NCBI RefSeq assembly: GCF_903995435.1
Contig: NC_067153.1
Span: 8,925,651 to 8,989,650 of the forward strand
Reading direction: 5' to 3'
Source: Acomys russatus
Taxonomy: Eukaryota; Chordata; Mammalia; Rodentia; Muridae
Length of the DNA stretch: 64,000 nt
Below the pieces are notes generated by a model, which was given only the letters and a program-made list of their open reading frames with translations, ran no database searches and was not told the DNA's origin. Positions 35,841 through 45,365 of this stretch are shown in pieces (the stretch's first letter is position 1; every line of letters starts with the position of its first letter). Made by a program: the position numbers and the translations under genes.

Positions 35841-36242
35841 TGTGTTATATACTGTTTATAACTCAGCTCCTCAAGTTTGCAGAATAAGACCTCTTACCTC
35901 CTAGTCATTTCTTCCAACTACAAAGTTAGTTTTCTGGTCATATTTATCTTGGTCACTTCCATTCCTTTCTACAAAATGCTTATATTGTCTTTTCTAATTT
36001 TTCCTTTGAGTTGACATTTTCTTTGAACTTACATAAGCATTTTTAAGTTTTCATCACAGTCTTAATTACCATCCTGCTTGTTTGCTAAAGTTTTAAGGGT
36101 TTATGGGTTGACCTTTTAGTCCATTTGCAGTTACTTTGTGCATTTAGAGATCTTCACTTTCCTCTGTGTATCACCTGCTGTGTACTTGGCTTTCTGGATT
36201 CCATTTTTCTACAATGCATGCCTGCATCACATCTTTTCCCTT

Positions 36243-36289
<47 letters not shown>

Positions 36290-36330
36290 ACGTATGCATG
36301 TGTGCATATGTGGGTGCATGTGTATTTGCC
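36243..36330. repeat. (TG)n microsatellite with imperfect tail
   Basis: About 20 pure TG units then ca/tg-mixed text. Three overlapping frames all give Cys-Val peptides. Confidence 0.97.
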
Positions 36331-36471
36331 TTCCTAACTGTAAATATCACTGTTGCTTTTAACTTTAAACTGACTTTTTTGTGTTAATGTAGCTCAGCTA
36401 ACCTTGTTTTGATTTCCTTTGGCATAGCACGTGCTTATGAGTTTAAATATCTTAAACTTTGTAACTTTGTT

Positions 36472-36980
36472 TGTGTGGTTGCTTGAATGAGAAAGTTCTC
36501 CACAGATTCATGGATTTGGACACTTGGTCCCAGTTGGTGTTGCTGTTTGGGAGTGAGAGAGTAGGAGTGTGGCCCTCATGTCAGAAGTAAGTCACTGGTG
36601 GTGGGCTTTTAGAGTTTGAAGACCCTATTCTCAAGTCAAAAGTCCTTTTTTGGAGATTCATCTATAATAGCCTGCATTAATTGTGTACTGCATAAACTGC
36701 CTGCCTTACTATGGGGTCTAGCATTTGGTGTTGCGGTTGCTGATTCATGTGGATTAATTTCTGCCGTTTTATAGACTCTGGTTGTTCTCTCTGCTTCATG
36801 ATTGCGTTTCAGGAATTGAGCTCTCAGCTCCAGATCCTACCACTATGGCTCCTGCACGGTATCAGTCTTTCTCCCACGATGGACTCTAGTCCTCAGGAGC
36901 CATAACCCAAAATAGACCCTTTCATTTACAAGTTGCCATAGTCATGGTGTTTCATTATGGCAATAGAAGAGTAACTATTA
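36472..36980 (+). mobile_element. MaLR (MT-type) solo LTR, interrupted
   Basis: Begins tgtgtggttgcttgaatgag and shows 'ggacacttggtcccagttgg', 'ggtggtgggcttttagagtt', 'gaattgagctctcagctcc', 'catttacaagttgccatag', 'tcatggtgtttcattatggc', 'aatagaagagtaactatt'. This matches my memory of the rodent MTD-type ERVL-MaLR LTR from end to end. The middle (about 36632-36800) is longer than I expect for the family and is duplicated nearby (37375-37552). No internal retroviral region is present. Confidence 0.72.
36632..36800. repeat. local duplication, copy A
   Basis: This segment aligns with 37375-37552 on the same strand at roughly 80% identity by eye. Shared blocks include 'ccttttttggag', 'ttgtgtactgca', 'ggttgctga', 'catgtg' and 'attaatttctgcc'. 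It sits inside the MaLR LTR. Confidence 0.85.
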
Positions 36981-37374
36981 TAGGTTGTCTTTGAAAATTC
37001 ATTAGGTAATATGGAGACATCCGTGCCCCACCCAAGGAACATGTAGAAGAAAGGCTACCAGGAAGGGGAGAGGAATGAATTCACAATTATTGTCCTTGAA
37101 ACTCGGGTAGATGGAAGCTAATGTCGCAGTCACCTTTAAGGCTATTGTTCTTCATAGCTGATGACAGAAAATTACATAGTAAGTGACTGTCCTCCACATT
37201 GGAGTTTGGTAGCTCCCTCAAATGCTAAACGAACAAATGAAGTTACTTTCATAAAAGCACGAATAGATATTTCTGTCCAAGGATCCCCCTAGCCTTTCCT
37301 TTGTTCTCCGGTTATACTGGAGTCCCTCCTGGCTTCCACGTGCTTTCTAAGAGGTTAGTTCTCTTCTCTATTTG

Positions 37375-37552
37375 CAAGTCAAAGTTCCTTTTTTGGAGCC
37401 GCATCTAAAATAGACTGCCACTTGTGTACTGCAGAAATTGCATGTCTTATTATGAGGTCGTCTAGCGTTTGGCCTTGTGGTTGCTGACTCATGTGAATTA
37501 ATTTCTGCCATTTTATATACTCTTGTTTTACTGTTTTCTTTTTCTGCTTGTC
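37375..37552. repeat. local duplication, copy B
   Basis: Direct-repeat partner of 36632-36800, about 743 bp downstream, without the flanking LTR sequence. The 103-residue frame 37477-37788 begins inside it and is not recognised as a protein. Confidence 0.85.
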
Positions 37553-37633
37553 TTAGGACATGGGGAGATTTTTATTCTCCCACGATTTTATATTTTTCCC
37601 TGATTTGGAGAGAAAAAAAATATGTTTACTGTA

Positions 37634-37700
37634 TGCGTGGCTCAACTGGTAAAAGCATTTGCCACACAAGCCTACAGCCACGTGGGGACAGAGCAGGTCT
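37634..37700 (+). mobile_element. tRNA-derived SINE fragment
   Basis: 'gcgtggctcaactggtaaaa', 'gcatttgccacacaagcc' and 'tacagcc' follow the tRNA-like 5' part of B2/B3-type SINEs (a gtggctcagctggtaaaggc-like box A region). Short fragment only. Confidence 0.5.
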
Positions 37701-37949
37701 TGGGCTCCTCACAAGCTGTTCATATCAAGTTTTGAGATTCTCTCACTCAAAATCTTTATTTATTCTTTTCTCACATAATACATCCTGACTGAAGCTTCCC
37801 TTCCTCCTTTCACTCCTCTCAGTCCTCTGCACTTCCCCCATGGCACAGCATGATACAATAAGACTAGGCACAAGCACTCACGTCAAGGGTAGGCATTGAT
37901 CTGCGATTTCAGCAGAACATTATTAGAAAGATTTCATTGAATTATTTTT

Positions 37950-38129
37950 TTTGGCCAGTCTGAGACCTAAACTACTCAATTTGGATTAGCTATCTGCCTA
38001 GAAAGCTTCAGAAATTCTCCTCTCTGTCACCCCAGCACTGGGATTATATGTGCACACCATCATGCCTAGTTTCCACATGGTACTGAGAGTCAAACGTGGG
38101 TCTCTATGACTAAGTTATATCCTTAGCTC
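37950..38129 (-). mobile_element. B4/RSINE-type SINE, diverged
   Basis: On +: 'ggccagtctgagacctaaac', 'accccagcactgggattata', 'tgtgcacaccatcatgccta', 'gtttccacatggtactgaga', 'ctaagttatatccttagctc'. The order is the reverse complement of a B1-like part followed by a tRNA-like part, as in B4/RSINE1. A young L1 inserted at its right end (38130). Confidence 0.6.
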
Positions 38130-38144
38130 AAGAGGTGTATTTTG
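38130..38144. repeat. L1 target-site duplication, left copy
   Basis: aagaggtgtattttg, repeated exactly at 38728-38742 (the right copy merges with the L1 A tail). Confidence 0.93.
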
Positions 38145-38333
38145 TAGATTTCTAGGACCCTCTGCATCCTTTTATTTTGGTATTCTCCCATGCGTCTCTC
38201 ATTTAGAGTCCCAATAGGATACCTTCCCCTCTGTCCCAGTTTCCTGGTAAGTGAAGGCTTTGGTGGGACATGCCCCTTGGGCTAGTATGCAGATATAAGT
38301 GAGTATATACCATTTGATTCTTTCTGCTAATAT
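38145..38333 (-). mobile_element. inverted L1 5' segment
   Basis: The antisense of the L1 ORF2 end/proximal 3' UTR: on + 'ctaggaccctctgcatcc', 'agtcccaataggatacct', 'ctgtcccagtttcctgg', 'tgggctagtatgcagatata', 'agtgagtatataccatttga'. It matches the reverse complement of 24985-25175. It lies next to the left target duplication and is joined head-to-head with a + strand L1 3' segment. Confidence 0.94.
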
Positions 38334-38727
38334 GATAGGCAGATTTGGGCCCAGGGGTCCCGCTCAAACTAAGGCACCAGCCAAGGACAATACAGGAGGT
38401 AAACTTTAAACCCCTTCCCAGATCTAGCCAATGGTCAGAACATTCTCCACAGTTGAGTGGAGAGTGTGATATGACTTTCTCACGTACTCTGGTGCCTCAC
38501 ATTTGACCATGTCCCCTGGAGGGGGAGACCTGGTGGCACTCAGAGGAAGGACAGCAGGTAGCCAAGAAGAGACTTGATACCCTATGAGAATATATAGGGG
38601 GAGGTGATCCCCCTCAGGAACAGTCATAGGGGAGGGGAATAATGGGAAAATGGGGGGGGGGAGGAATGGGAGGATACAAGGGATGGGATAAACTTTGAGA
38701 TGTAACAAGAATAAATTAATAAAAAAA
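38334..38727 (+). mobile_element. L1 3' segment of a second twin-primed insertion
   Basis: The sense L1 3' UTR: 'ggcagatttgggcccagggg', 'ctaaggcaccagccaaggac', 'cccagatctagccaatggtc', 'ctggtggcactcagaggaag', 'cttgataccctatgagaat', 'gatgtaacaagaataaatta', A tail. The 126-residue antisense frame (38424-38804) is an artefact of the long open 3' UTR. The 3' ~290 bp are nearly identical to 60325-60630. Confidence 0.96.
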
Positions 38728-38742
38728 AAGAGGTGTATTTTG
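38728..38742. repeat. L1 target-site duplication, right copy
   Basis: 15-bp copy of 38130-38144; the first bases are shared with the A tail. Confidence 0.9.
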
Positions 38743-38754
38743 GTAAAAGATTCT

Positions 38755-39105
38755 TCTGGAGATTCACAGGTTGATATGACATGAATATGGATGCCATCTC
38801 TCAATCAAATGGTTAGTTCCCAAGGAGTTAGGAACTGCTGTGGACCCATGAAAAGTGGAGCCTTGTGAGAGTCTTTACGTCAATGGAGATGTGCCCTCAG
38901 GGGAATTGTGGGACCTCAGCGATTTTCTGCTGGCTCTTGTAATGTCCATCTTGCTCTAATATACACTCTCACCAGTGACTTTTGCCAGCCTTGCCAGAGA
39001 CCCTTGGCATGAGTGCAGATTCTAGAACCATGAGCTGAATAAACTAATCATTTTTCTTTTGTATGTTAATTTTCTCTGGTACCATTTAATGAAATACAGC
39101 TGTGA
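38755..39105 (+). mobile_element. possible MaLR-type LTR, diverged
   Basis: 'agtggagccttgtgagagtc', 'gaaccatgagctgaataaac', 'tgtatgttaattttctctgg', 'taccatttaatgaaatacag' resemble the 3' half of MaLR-class LTRs (ggtggggcctt, gagccaaataaacc, ataaattaccctgtctcaggtat). It carries an AATAAA-type signal (gaataaac). Ends are not defined. Confidence 0.4.
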
Positions 39106-40020
39106 ATACATTGGTCTTCCTAGAACCGAGAGTTAGGTCTCAAATGTCTCTCCTGGGAAACGCTAATATTGCATATTCTCCACTCTGTTTCCTCCTGTAT
39201 AGCTCATTGTGGCTAATCATTGTCTTCATGTCACTAACTCTACATTAAATATTTTGTTTTTCAAACTTCCCATTATTATGTGTCTCTCCATCGAACTCTT
39301 CCATGTTCAGCTTTCTCTTGAAATGACTTTGTCTGAACATCTTTTGAAGCTATTCATGGAATTTTTTTATTTCTTTTTTTTTTTTTTATTTATAAGGTAA
39401 GTTTTGATTGGCTATTTTGAAAATGTGTTCGATCTGTTGCATATATTCTCTTTCATTTTTAAACTTGACACTAGCACTTTGTATGATGTGTGCAGATGAT
39501 CTCACTGTGCTTTGCAAGTCTGGCTCCACAGTTGTGCTCTTGCTGACTGGGTCTATTTGTGGCTTTTTGCATGTTTTCAGAGTTGTTTTTTTTTTTTTTT
39601 TTAATTTTAAATTAAAGTGTTCTGCACAGTTTTATATGTAGAATTTCTGTGAAATCCGGCGTTAAGCACATTCCTTCAGATAGTGTCAGTGTTGGCTTTT
39701 TGAGGCTGTTGGTTTCCCCCTCCAAACATGGTGAATGTCCCTTCCCACAATAAAACCATCTGAGCATGGTCTTATGGCTGCAGTTTGTCAGGGGAGACTG
39801 AGCTTCACATTGATTTGTCTTTCAGTGTGTACCTAGGAATGAAGTCAGACGTAATTGTCAACTGTCTTTTCTTGCTAATTCTGAAGTCATTCCTGGCTGA
39901 ATCAGTCAAGCCTTGTGCTTTCAAGGCACTGTTCTAATCCAATTCTTTAGTTTGCATCCTGTAACGGGAGCATCCTTCCTAAGAGTGCATGGCCTAGCAG
40001 CTTTACCCTGGAGAAAAGGG
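39106..40020. other. no recognised feature
   Basis: No supported gene. T runs occur near 39375 and 39585. Confidence 0.4.
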
Positions 40021-40027
40021 TCCTTCT

Positions 40028-40062
40028 TCACTTCCGTGTTCGCGCCTCTCACGCCTGCGCAC
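40028..40062. promoter_or_regulatory. small CpG cluster with ETS- and NRF1-like motifs
   Basis: Five CpGs fall within about 30 bp, rare in this AT-rich window. Cttccgt reads as ACGGAAG (ETS core) on the minus strand, and cgcctgcgca resembles half of an NRF1 site. Both motif types are known in TATA-less promoters. There is no gene or splice evidence nearby, so the promoter reading is a guess. Confidence 0.3.
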
Positions 40063-40254
40063 AGTAACTCTTGTCATTTTGTTATGCAGCAGCTGAAGTG
40101 TGGCACTTAACATCTTCTAGTTGTGTAATTTTCACGCCCCCACCACCCCACTCCGATCTGAGTTTGTTAGAACCCCTGTGGCTTACTCATTTTAGCCGAG
40201 ACAAGATCTATCAGCCGCCTTTCTGGCTCCTCTCCTTCGCCCTCCCCTCGTCCT

Positions 40255-40282
40255 CCCCGCCCCGCCCCCATCCCCCACCCCC
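40255..40282 (-). other. G-quadruplex motif (C-rich on +)
   Basis: Five C runs of 4, 4, 5, 5 and 5 are separated by single or double bases (g, g, at, a). On the minus strand this gives five G runs with 1-2 nt loops, a very strong predicted quadruplex. The same runs read as overlapping GC boxes (ccccgcccc). Confidence 0.9.
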
Positions 40283-40284
40283 AC

Positions 40285-40475
40285 CGCTTCCCTGTTGCTG
40301 TGATAAAACACCCAGACAACAGCAACTTCGAGGACAAAAGATCAGTTTTTAGCACACAAAACCAAGTCATAGTCTATTACTCTCGGAAAGTCACAGGAGC
40401 CAGAAGCAGCTGTTCATAGCCACAGTCAGAAACATAAAGACTGTGCACACGGTCAAGCCCCACTCACTTCGTGGA
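40285..40475 (-). mobile_element. unnamed rodent repeat, family R1 (copy 2, 3' end)
   Basis: On +: 'ttgctgtgataaaacaccca', 'gacaacagcaacttcgagga', 'agtcacaggagccagaagca'. This is the reverse complement of the 3' end seen at 58445-58495 (gttgctttttt...catcacagcagtag). Only the terminal ~190 bp are present. Confidence 0.6.
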
Positions 40476-41060
40476 CCTTTTATTTTTATTTATTTATTTA
40501 TTTTTTTGAACATGGGAACTTTTTTTTTATTATTTTTGTAAAAAGATTATGTTTCGTTGGTGGGTACACAACTGGGAAGATTCAAGAAAAAGAATGAGCC
40601 AAACACCAGTAATTTTTGGATTTCTAATTCAAAGCAGTTCTTGAAAGCATTATATTGAGATTAATGTTAAGATGAAAATGGATTCAGTGATAAACACACA
40701 GACAGAAGAAAAATGTGGACCCTTACATAGTCCCGAATGCAAACCAGGTTCAGTGTTGTCCATAATAGAGGGTTCATTTAATCAGGAAAGTTTCTCCAGG
40801 GATGCCCACACATTGACTTGATCTAGAGAATTTCTCATTCAAATTGTCTTTTCCGGTAACTATGGACAGAGGCAAGTCACCAGTTAAAACATCAACACTG
40901 CATATTTGAAATTTCTCTCTGGAGTTTCTATCACACATAAAAATAGAAGCATGGCAAGATCAGCCCCTAAATTAAGTATCTTCAACATCAGCTGGTCTGA
41001 CTTTAGCATGCGCCTCTGCTCTCAGGGTGGATGAGTCTTTCTCTGTTCATTTTCATCAGG
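40476..41060. other. no recognised feature
   Basis: A (TTTA)n/T-rich patch at about 40478-40545, otherwise unique-looking sequence. Confidence 0.4.
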
Positions 41061-41480
41061 CACTTTGGCATCTTGCTCCGTTTGAAACCTGTTCAGCTCC
41101 TTCCCGACTCAGCACCGGGTACTGTCTGTGGCCTCTGCCTGGGACTTTCCCTTCGTGTCTTTTCAGTCCTCAGTGGCCCATCTTCTCCCTATTAACCTTA
41201 CATCACTCCCTCAGAGATGCCCTCCTGACTTTCAAATTATTTAAATTAACAACCTTCCATCCCCTCACATCTTATCTTGCCTTTCAAAGCATAGTATTAT
41301 GTCTATGTCTCTGTTTATTGGCTCAGTCCCATACTAGAACATAAGGGCCACGAGGGCAAATATTTTATTTGTTCTTTTTTTTAAATCACTAATTCTATAG
41401 CTTTAAAATAAGATCCAACACAAATTAGGAACCCCATAAGTATGTGTTCATACAACTAGTGGTAACAGCCATAAAGTTTT
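41061..41480 (+). mobile_element. L2 LINE 3' end, diverged
   Basis: The order 'tggcctctgcctgggacttt', 'catcactccctcagagatgc', 'cctcctgactttcaaattat', 'gtctctgtttattggctcag', 'actagaacataagggccacg', 'agggcaaatattttatttgt' follows the L2 3' region (tctgcctggaatgctc ... ccttccctgacc ... actagaatgtaagctccatgagggcagg). It is an ancient mammalian LINE. The 105-residue frame within it is not a gene. Confidence 0.8.
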
Positions 41481-41640
41481 AATAAGTTCTCACACTTCAG
41501 TATAGTGACTTACTAATTACTAATGTGTATATTTGTATGAGTTGCATGGCTTTTCACATGGTCAAGAGATGGTGCATTTTGCTGAATTTTTTTCTAATGT
41601 AGATTCTGTCTAGCTAGGAAAACTCTCTAATACCATTATG

Positions 41641-41656
41641 GTAGACACACTCTTTC
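41641..41656. repeat. L1 target-site duplication, left copy
   Basis: gtagacacactctttc, repeated exactly at 41890-41905. Confidence 0.97.
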
Positions 41657-41889
41657 TTTCTTTTTTTAATTTTTTGTTATTAATTCATTCATATTACATT
41701 TCGATAGTTATCCCATCCCTTGTATCCTCCCATTCCTCCCTCCCTCCCATTTTCCCCTTACTCCCCTCCCCTATGACTGTGACTGAGGGAGGCCTCCACC
41801 CCCTGTATATGCTCATAGGGTATCAAATCTCTTCTTGGAAGCCTGCTATCCTTCCTCTGAGTGCCCCCAGGCCTCCCCATCCAGGGGAC
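41657..41889 (-). mobile_element. L1 3' UTR, 5'-truncated, young
   Basis: Antisense L1 3' end of 233 bp: T-rich tail, 'cattcatattacatttcgat', 'cccttgtatcctcccattcc', 'atgactgtgactgaggga', 'catagggtatcaaatctct', 'caggcctccccatccagggg'. A perfect 16-bp target duplication brackets it, so the insertion is exactly defined. No ORF sequence remains. Confidence 0.97.
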
Positions 41890-41905
41890 GTAGACACACT
41901 CTTTC
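41890..41905. repeat. L1 target-site duplication, right copy
   Basis: Exact 16/16 copy of 41641-41656. Confidence 0.97.
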
Positions 41906-44101
41906 AATGATTAGGTCATAGTTTAAAACCAGTGTATTTACTGAATGGTGCCACTGAGGTTTAAATCATTTAAACTAGGTAATTAAAGTGTGATGCCTGC
42001 ATTACCTGGTATTGGTACTCATAATCACTAGCCACCATACTTCCTGTTCCAGTCAGCTTAGTTGCTCATGTGTTCCTGACCTTCAGGAAGGTTTGTGAAG
42101 AGAGATGGGTGAAGGACCTGGGATCTTGCTCCGTTTGAAACCTGTTCAGCTCCTGGGAAATTGGAGAAGAGCTGTTTTTTAATGCTATTTTGTGTGTCTC
42201 TTAGATCCTAGGTCTAGATTACAGAGAGCCAACCTTATCCAGATTTCCAGGTTACCCAGGCTTTCAGCTCAGTACAACCTCCTACTTCTAGGTGGTGAAT
42301 AAATTCTTGGGCTATTGATTCTTTGTGTAATTACATGATCATGTCTCCCTATTTGTGAGGAAGCCTTGTCCTGATTTGTAGATGCTTCTGGTCTCAAAGG
42401 GAGTTATTACCATGAGTTGAGTAGATGTATTTTTTTCTGGCGTTTCTTTCTCCCAGGAATTTCTGCCTCTCCTTCAGTGTCTCTGTACTATTAGGGGAGT
42501 CCTCCAAGGATTTCCCTTCTGTGTTCACTTCTTCTGCCACGTGGTACGTATTTTTCTTTCACAGATACTTGCTTCCTTGGGTCCCAAATACCTATCCATC
42601 TAAGGAGAGTTGTCGCAGTATCTCTATGGGCATGCCCGCTGCTGAGGGTACAGACGGTGTTGGCTCAGTGAGGAGCTCCGGTTTGCAAGCCCTTGAGGGG
42701 CTTTCCCTGCGCGAAGCACAGGTTGTGCTTTTTAGGTCCCATGATGAATGGTGTTGGAGCAGAGAAGAACCTTAAAAGGACGAAGGGAACTCAATCTGTG
42801 GTTAAGGCTGCCTTTGTTCATTGTTTTCTGGTTGGTGATAAAATCAGCGGATCTGAGATGCATGTGTGGCAAGGATGAGGAGGGGCAGATGCAGGGTGGT
42901 GAAGAGTGAGTAAATGCCAGCTGCAGGCATTTTTTTTTTTTTTTTTTTTTTTGCAGGAGTGTGAACTCTATGGCAGATATAGAGTAAAACATACCATACT
43001 ATTTACAAGAAGCATGCCCCTCTGGTGACTACTGTTACTAGGTAGTTTGCTGTACCTGTTCTTTGATCCTTTAGCTAGTTTTCTCATAAAGGGAACAGGA
43101 TCCTTCTGGGCCATTCCACAAGCTTTGACGTCATTAAGCAGACACACAGCATCCTCAGGTATAGCATGGCTATTAATTTTACCTGGAGCCTCCTAAACAA
43201 CAGAAGATGGATACTTTATAGTTATAGCTTTACAAATCCAAGACATGCTATCTGATTGTCTGCCACATCTCTCTGTTAGTTTGCTTCATGTTTAAGCCAG
43301 GCACATTGTGTTAGTGATCTGAGCTTTGTCTCCAGAAGCACACGCTACTTACTCCGCTGCCCCAAACCTCCAAAATGCCTCTAAGTGGCAAGCCTTCCCT
43401 TCCCTCTGCCAACTGTAGCTTTCCTCTTGTATAGTCTTTTTTTTTCTCTAAATTTCTTGATTTGTATTTACGTATTTTCTAATCACTCATGACTTCAGGG
43501 TTTGAAGTCGAGTGTCTTAATCTTTGCTTTTTTTCTTTTCCTCTTTCTCTCTTTCAGTTAAAGAGTATTTATACTCACTCACATGCTCTTTTCTTTTCAT
43601 AATGACCTCTTCTGATGATTTTCTTTACCAACCTGTTTCACACATCTTAAGATTAGTCAAATAAAGAAATGTAGCCCATCTGGAATTAGATTTATATTTT
43701 TTAATTTCAATATTTAGTTAAGACTAATGCATGGCTTCATAAGTCCTACTCAATCCACTCTGCATGCTAACGGGAAGTAAGGAACTGTGGTTAGTGCCTT
43801 CTCCCTCCAGCCTGGTAGGTGACTCAGCTTGTGACTTACACAGTACTGTCCTCCATCCGGTAAGATTGTCATTGACTTCCAAGAAAAGAAGAGAAATCCT
43901 TTAAAGTCCCAAACTCAGCTTGAGCATGCAGATATACATACATACATGCATACATGTCTTTATTCTCATTTTTGTAGCACACAGTTCAACAGTAAATAAT
44001 TCTGCTTTGAATTGTTGTATCTATCATAGGAAAGTGAACAGCATCCGAAAAAAAGAGAGAGGAGCATTAGTCAGTTTTGTTAGTAGAGGCAGCATTTTTA
44101 A
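41906..44101. other. mostly unique sequence
   Basis: No supported gene. It contains a 32-bp exact copy of 41070-41101 at 42123-42154 (see findings), a T run at about 42930-42952 and a T-rich stretch near 43437-43446. The 116-residue frame at 42425-42775 starts in a hydrophobic run but has no recognised domain and no evident splice signals. Confidence 0.4.
42123..42154. repeat. 32-bp direct repeat (second copy)
   Basis: Identical over all 32 bases to 41070-41101, 1,053 bp upstream. The first copy lies at the upstream edge of the L2 remnant; the second is in otherwise unique sequence. Confidence 0.95.
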
Positions 44102-44860
44102 AATTTTTAGTTTATTTTTTAAAACTTTATTCACTTTACATCTCAAATGAAGCCCCCTTCCTCATTTCTTCCTGATCCTACCCTCCCTCCCTCCCTCCTT
44201 TCTCCTCTCCCTCCCCTAGTCCTCTGAGACAGCGAGCCCTTCTCCCCTGGCAACTAACACCAGCCTATCAAGTCTCATCAGGACTGCCTGAATCCTCTTC
44301 CTCCATGGCATGGTAAGGCGCCCCACCAGCGGGAAGTGATCAAAGTGCAGGCAAGAGAGTCCATGACAGAGACAGCTTCTGCTTCCCTTAATAGGGGATC
44401 AATATGGAGACTGAGCTGCCCTTCAGCTACATCTGAGTGAGGGGCCTGAGGCCTCTCTTTGCATAGTCCTTGTTTGGTGCATAAGTCTCTGCTGGCTCCC
44501 CAGGGCTCAGATTCGTTGGCTCTGTTGGCCTTGTGGAACTCCTTTCCTCTCCGGGTCCTTCTGTCTCCCCACTTATCTATGGGACTCACTGTGCTCTGAC
44601 CAAAGTTTCACTGTGACACTCAGCATCTGCTTTGATTCCCCTGCTGGGTGGACTCTTTCAGAGGAAAACTCCAGTTCTGTTCCTTCTCTTAAAACTGTTT
44701 CCAGTGTCTGTTCTATTTACCCTTCTGAATGAGAATTAAGCATCCTCCCTAGGGTCCGCCTTGTTATTTAGCTTCTTTAGGCCTGTGGATTGTAATATAA
44801 TATGGCTACCCTGTATTATATGATTAATATTCACTTATAAAGAGGCAGGTTTTTAAATCA
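44102..44860 (-). mobile_element. L1 (Lx-type) 3' UTR and end of ORF2
   Basis: On +: 'actttacatctcaaatgaag', 'tatcaagtctcatcaggact', 'gagtccatgacagagacagc', 'ggggatcaatatggagactg', 'ctgctgggtggactctttca', 'gagaattaagcatcctccct', 'tatgattaatattcacttat'. The order is the reverse complement of the Lx 3' UTR and ORF2 end. This L1 lineage differs from the young one in the window. The 103-residue antisense-looking frame at 44278-44589 lies inside the 3' UTR. Confidence 0.88.
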
Positions 44861-44870
44861 ATCATAGGAG

Positions 44871-44871
<1 letters not shown>

Positions 44872-44965
<94 letters not shown>
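44872..44965. repeat. compound (CT)n(GT)n microsatellite
   Basis: About 32 CT units followed by about 15 GT units, abutting the Lx end. Confidence 0.98.
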
Positions 44966-44967
<2 letters not shown>

Positions 44968-44984
44968 GTTTTAAACTACATGTC

Positions 44985-45158
44985 TTTTGGGGACTTGGGT
45001 TTGTTTGTCTTTTTCTTCCCAGACAGGGTTTCTCTGTGTAGCCTTGGCAGTCCTGGACTTGCCTTGTAAAACCAGACTGGCCTTAAACTCACAGAGATCC
45101 ACCTGACCCTGCCTACCCAAGTGCTGAGATTATAGGCATGTGCCACCACATCTGCCTT
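44985..45158 (-). mobile_element. B1 SINE
   Basis: On +: 'cagacagggtttctctgtgt', 'agccttggcagtcctggact', 'aaccagactggccttaaact', 'aagtgctgagattataggca', 'tgtgccaccacatctgcc'. It is a near full-length B1 with a T/C-rich tail, moderately diverged. Confidence 0.94.
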
Positions 45159-45179
45159 ATACTCCGCTTTTATTTTCAA

Positions 45180-45365
45180 AACTTTACATTTATTTATGTG
45201 AAGAAGGGGTGCACGCACATGAAGCTATATGTCACAGAGTGTGTGGGTGTGACCTATGTGAGCCAGTGCTGTATTTCCAGTATGTGGCTTCCAGGAATAG
45301 GCCTCAAGTATTCAGGCCTAGCAGTAAATGCCTTTACCCCCCGAGCAATCTTGCCTGCATACTTT
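45180..45365 (-). mobile_element. B3/B2-type SINE, diverged
   Basis: On +: 'tatgtggcttccaggaatag', 'gcctcaagtattcaggccta', 'gcagtaaatgcctttacccc', 'ccgagcaatcttgcc'. This follows the reverse complement of the tRNA-derived B2/B3 5' region (ggttctggggatcgaactcagg, ggcaagcgcctttacccgctgagcc). Two overlapping short frames in it are not genes. Confidence 0.72.

Noticed and set aside
37634..37700. Possible tRNA gene
   Set aside because: Only a SINE-like tRNA-derived head is visible, with no complete cloverleaf, anticodon arm or terminator.
38424..38804. 126-residue antisense frame, partly repeated at 60230-60651
   Set aside because: Both come from the antisense of the same young L1 3' UTR, and their similarity reflects the shared repeat rather than a gene family.
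40071..40352. 93-residue Pro/Ser-rich frame over the GC-rich patch
   Set aside because: Composition is driven by the C-run tract, and part lies in a dispersed repeat.
44278..44589. 103-residue antisense frame
   Set aside because: It lies fully within an Lx L1 3' UTR.
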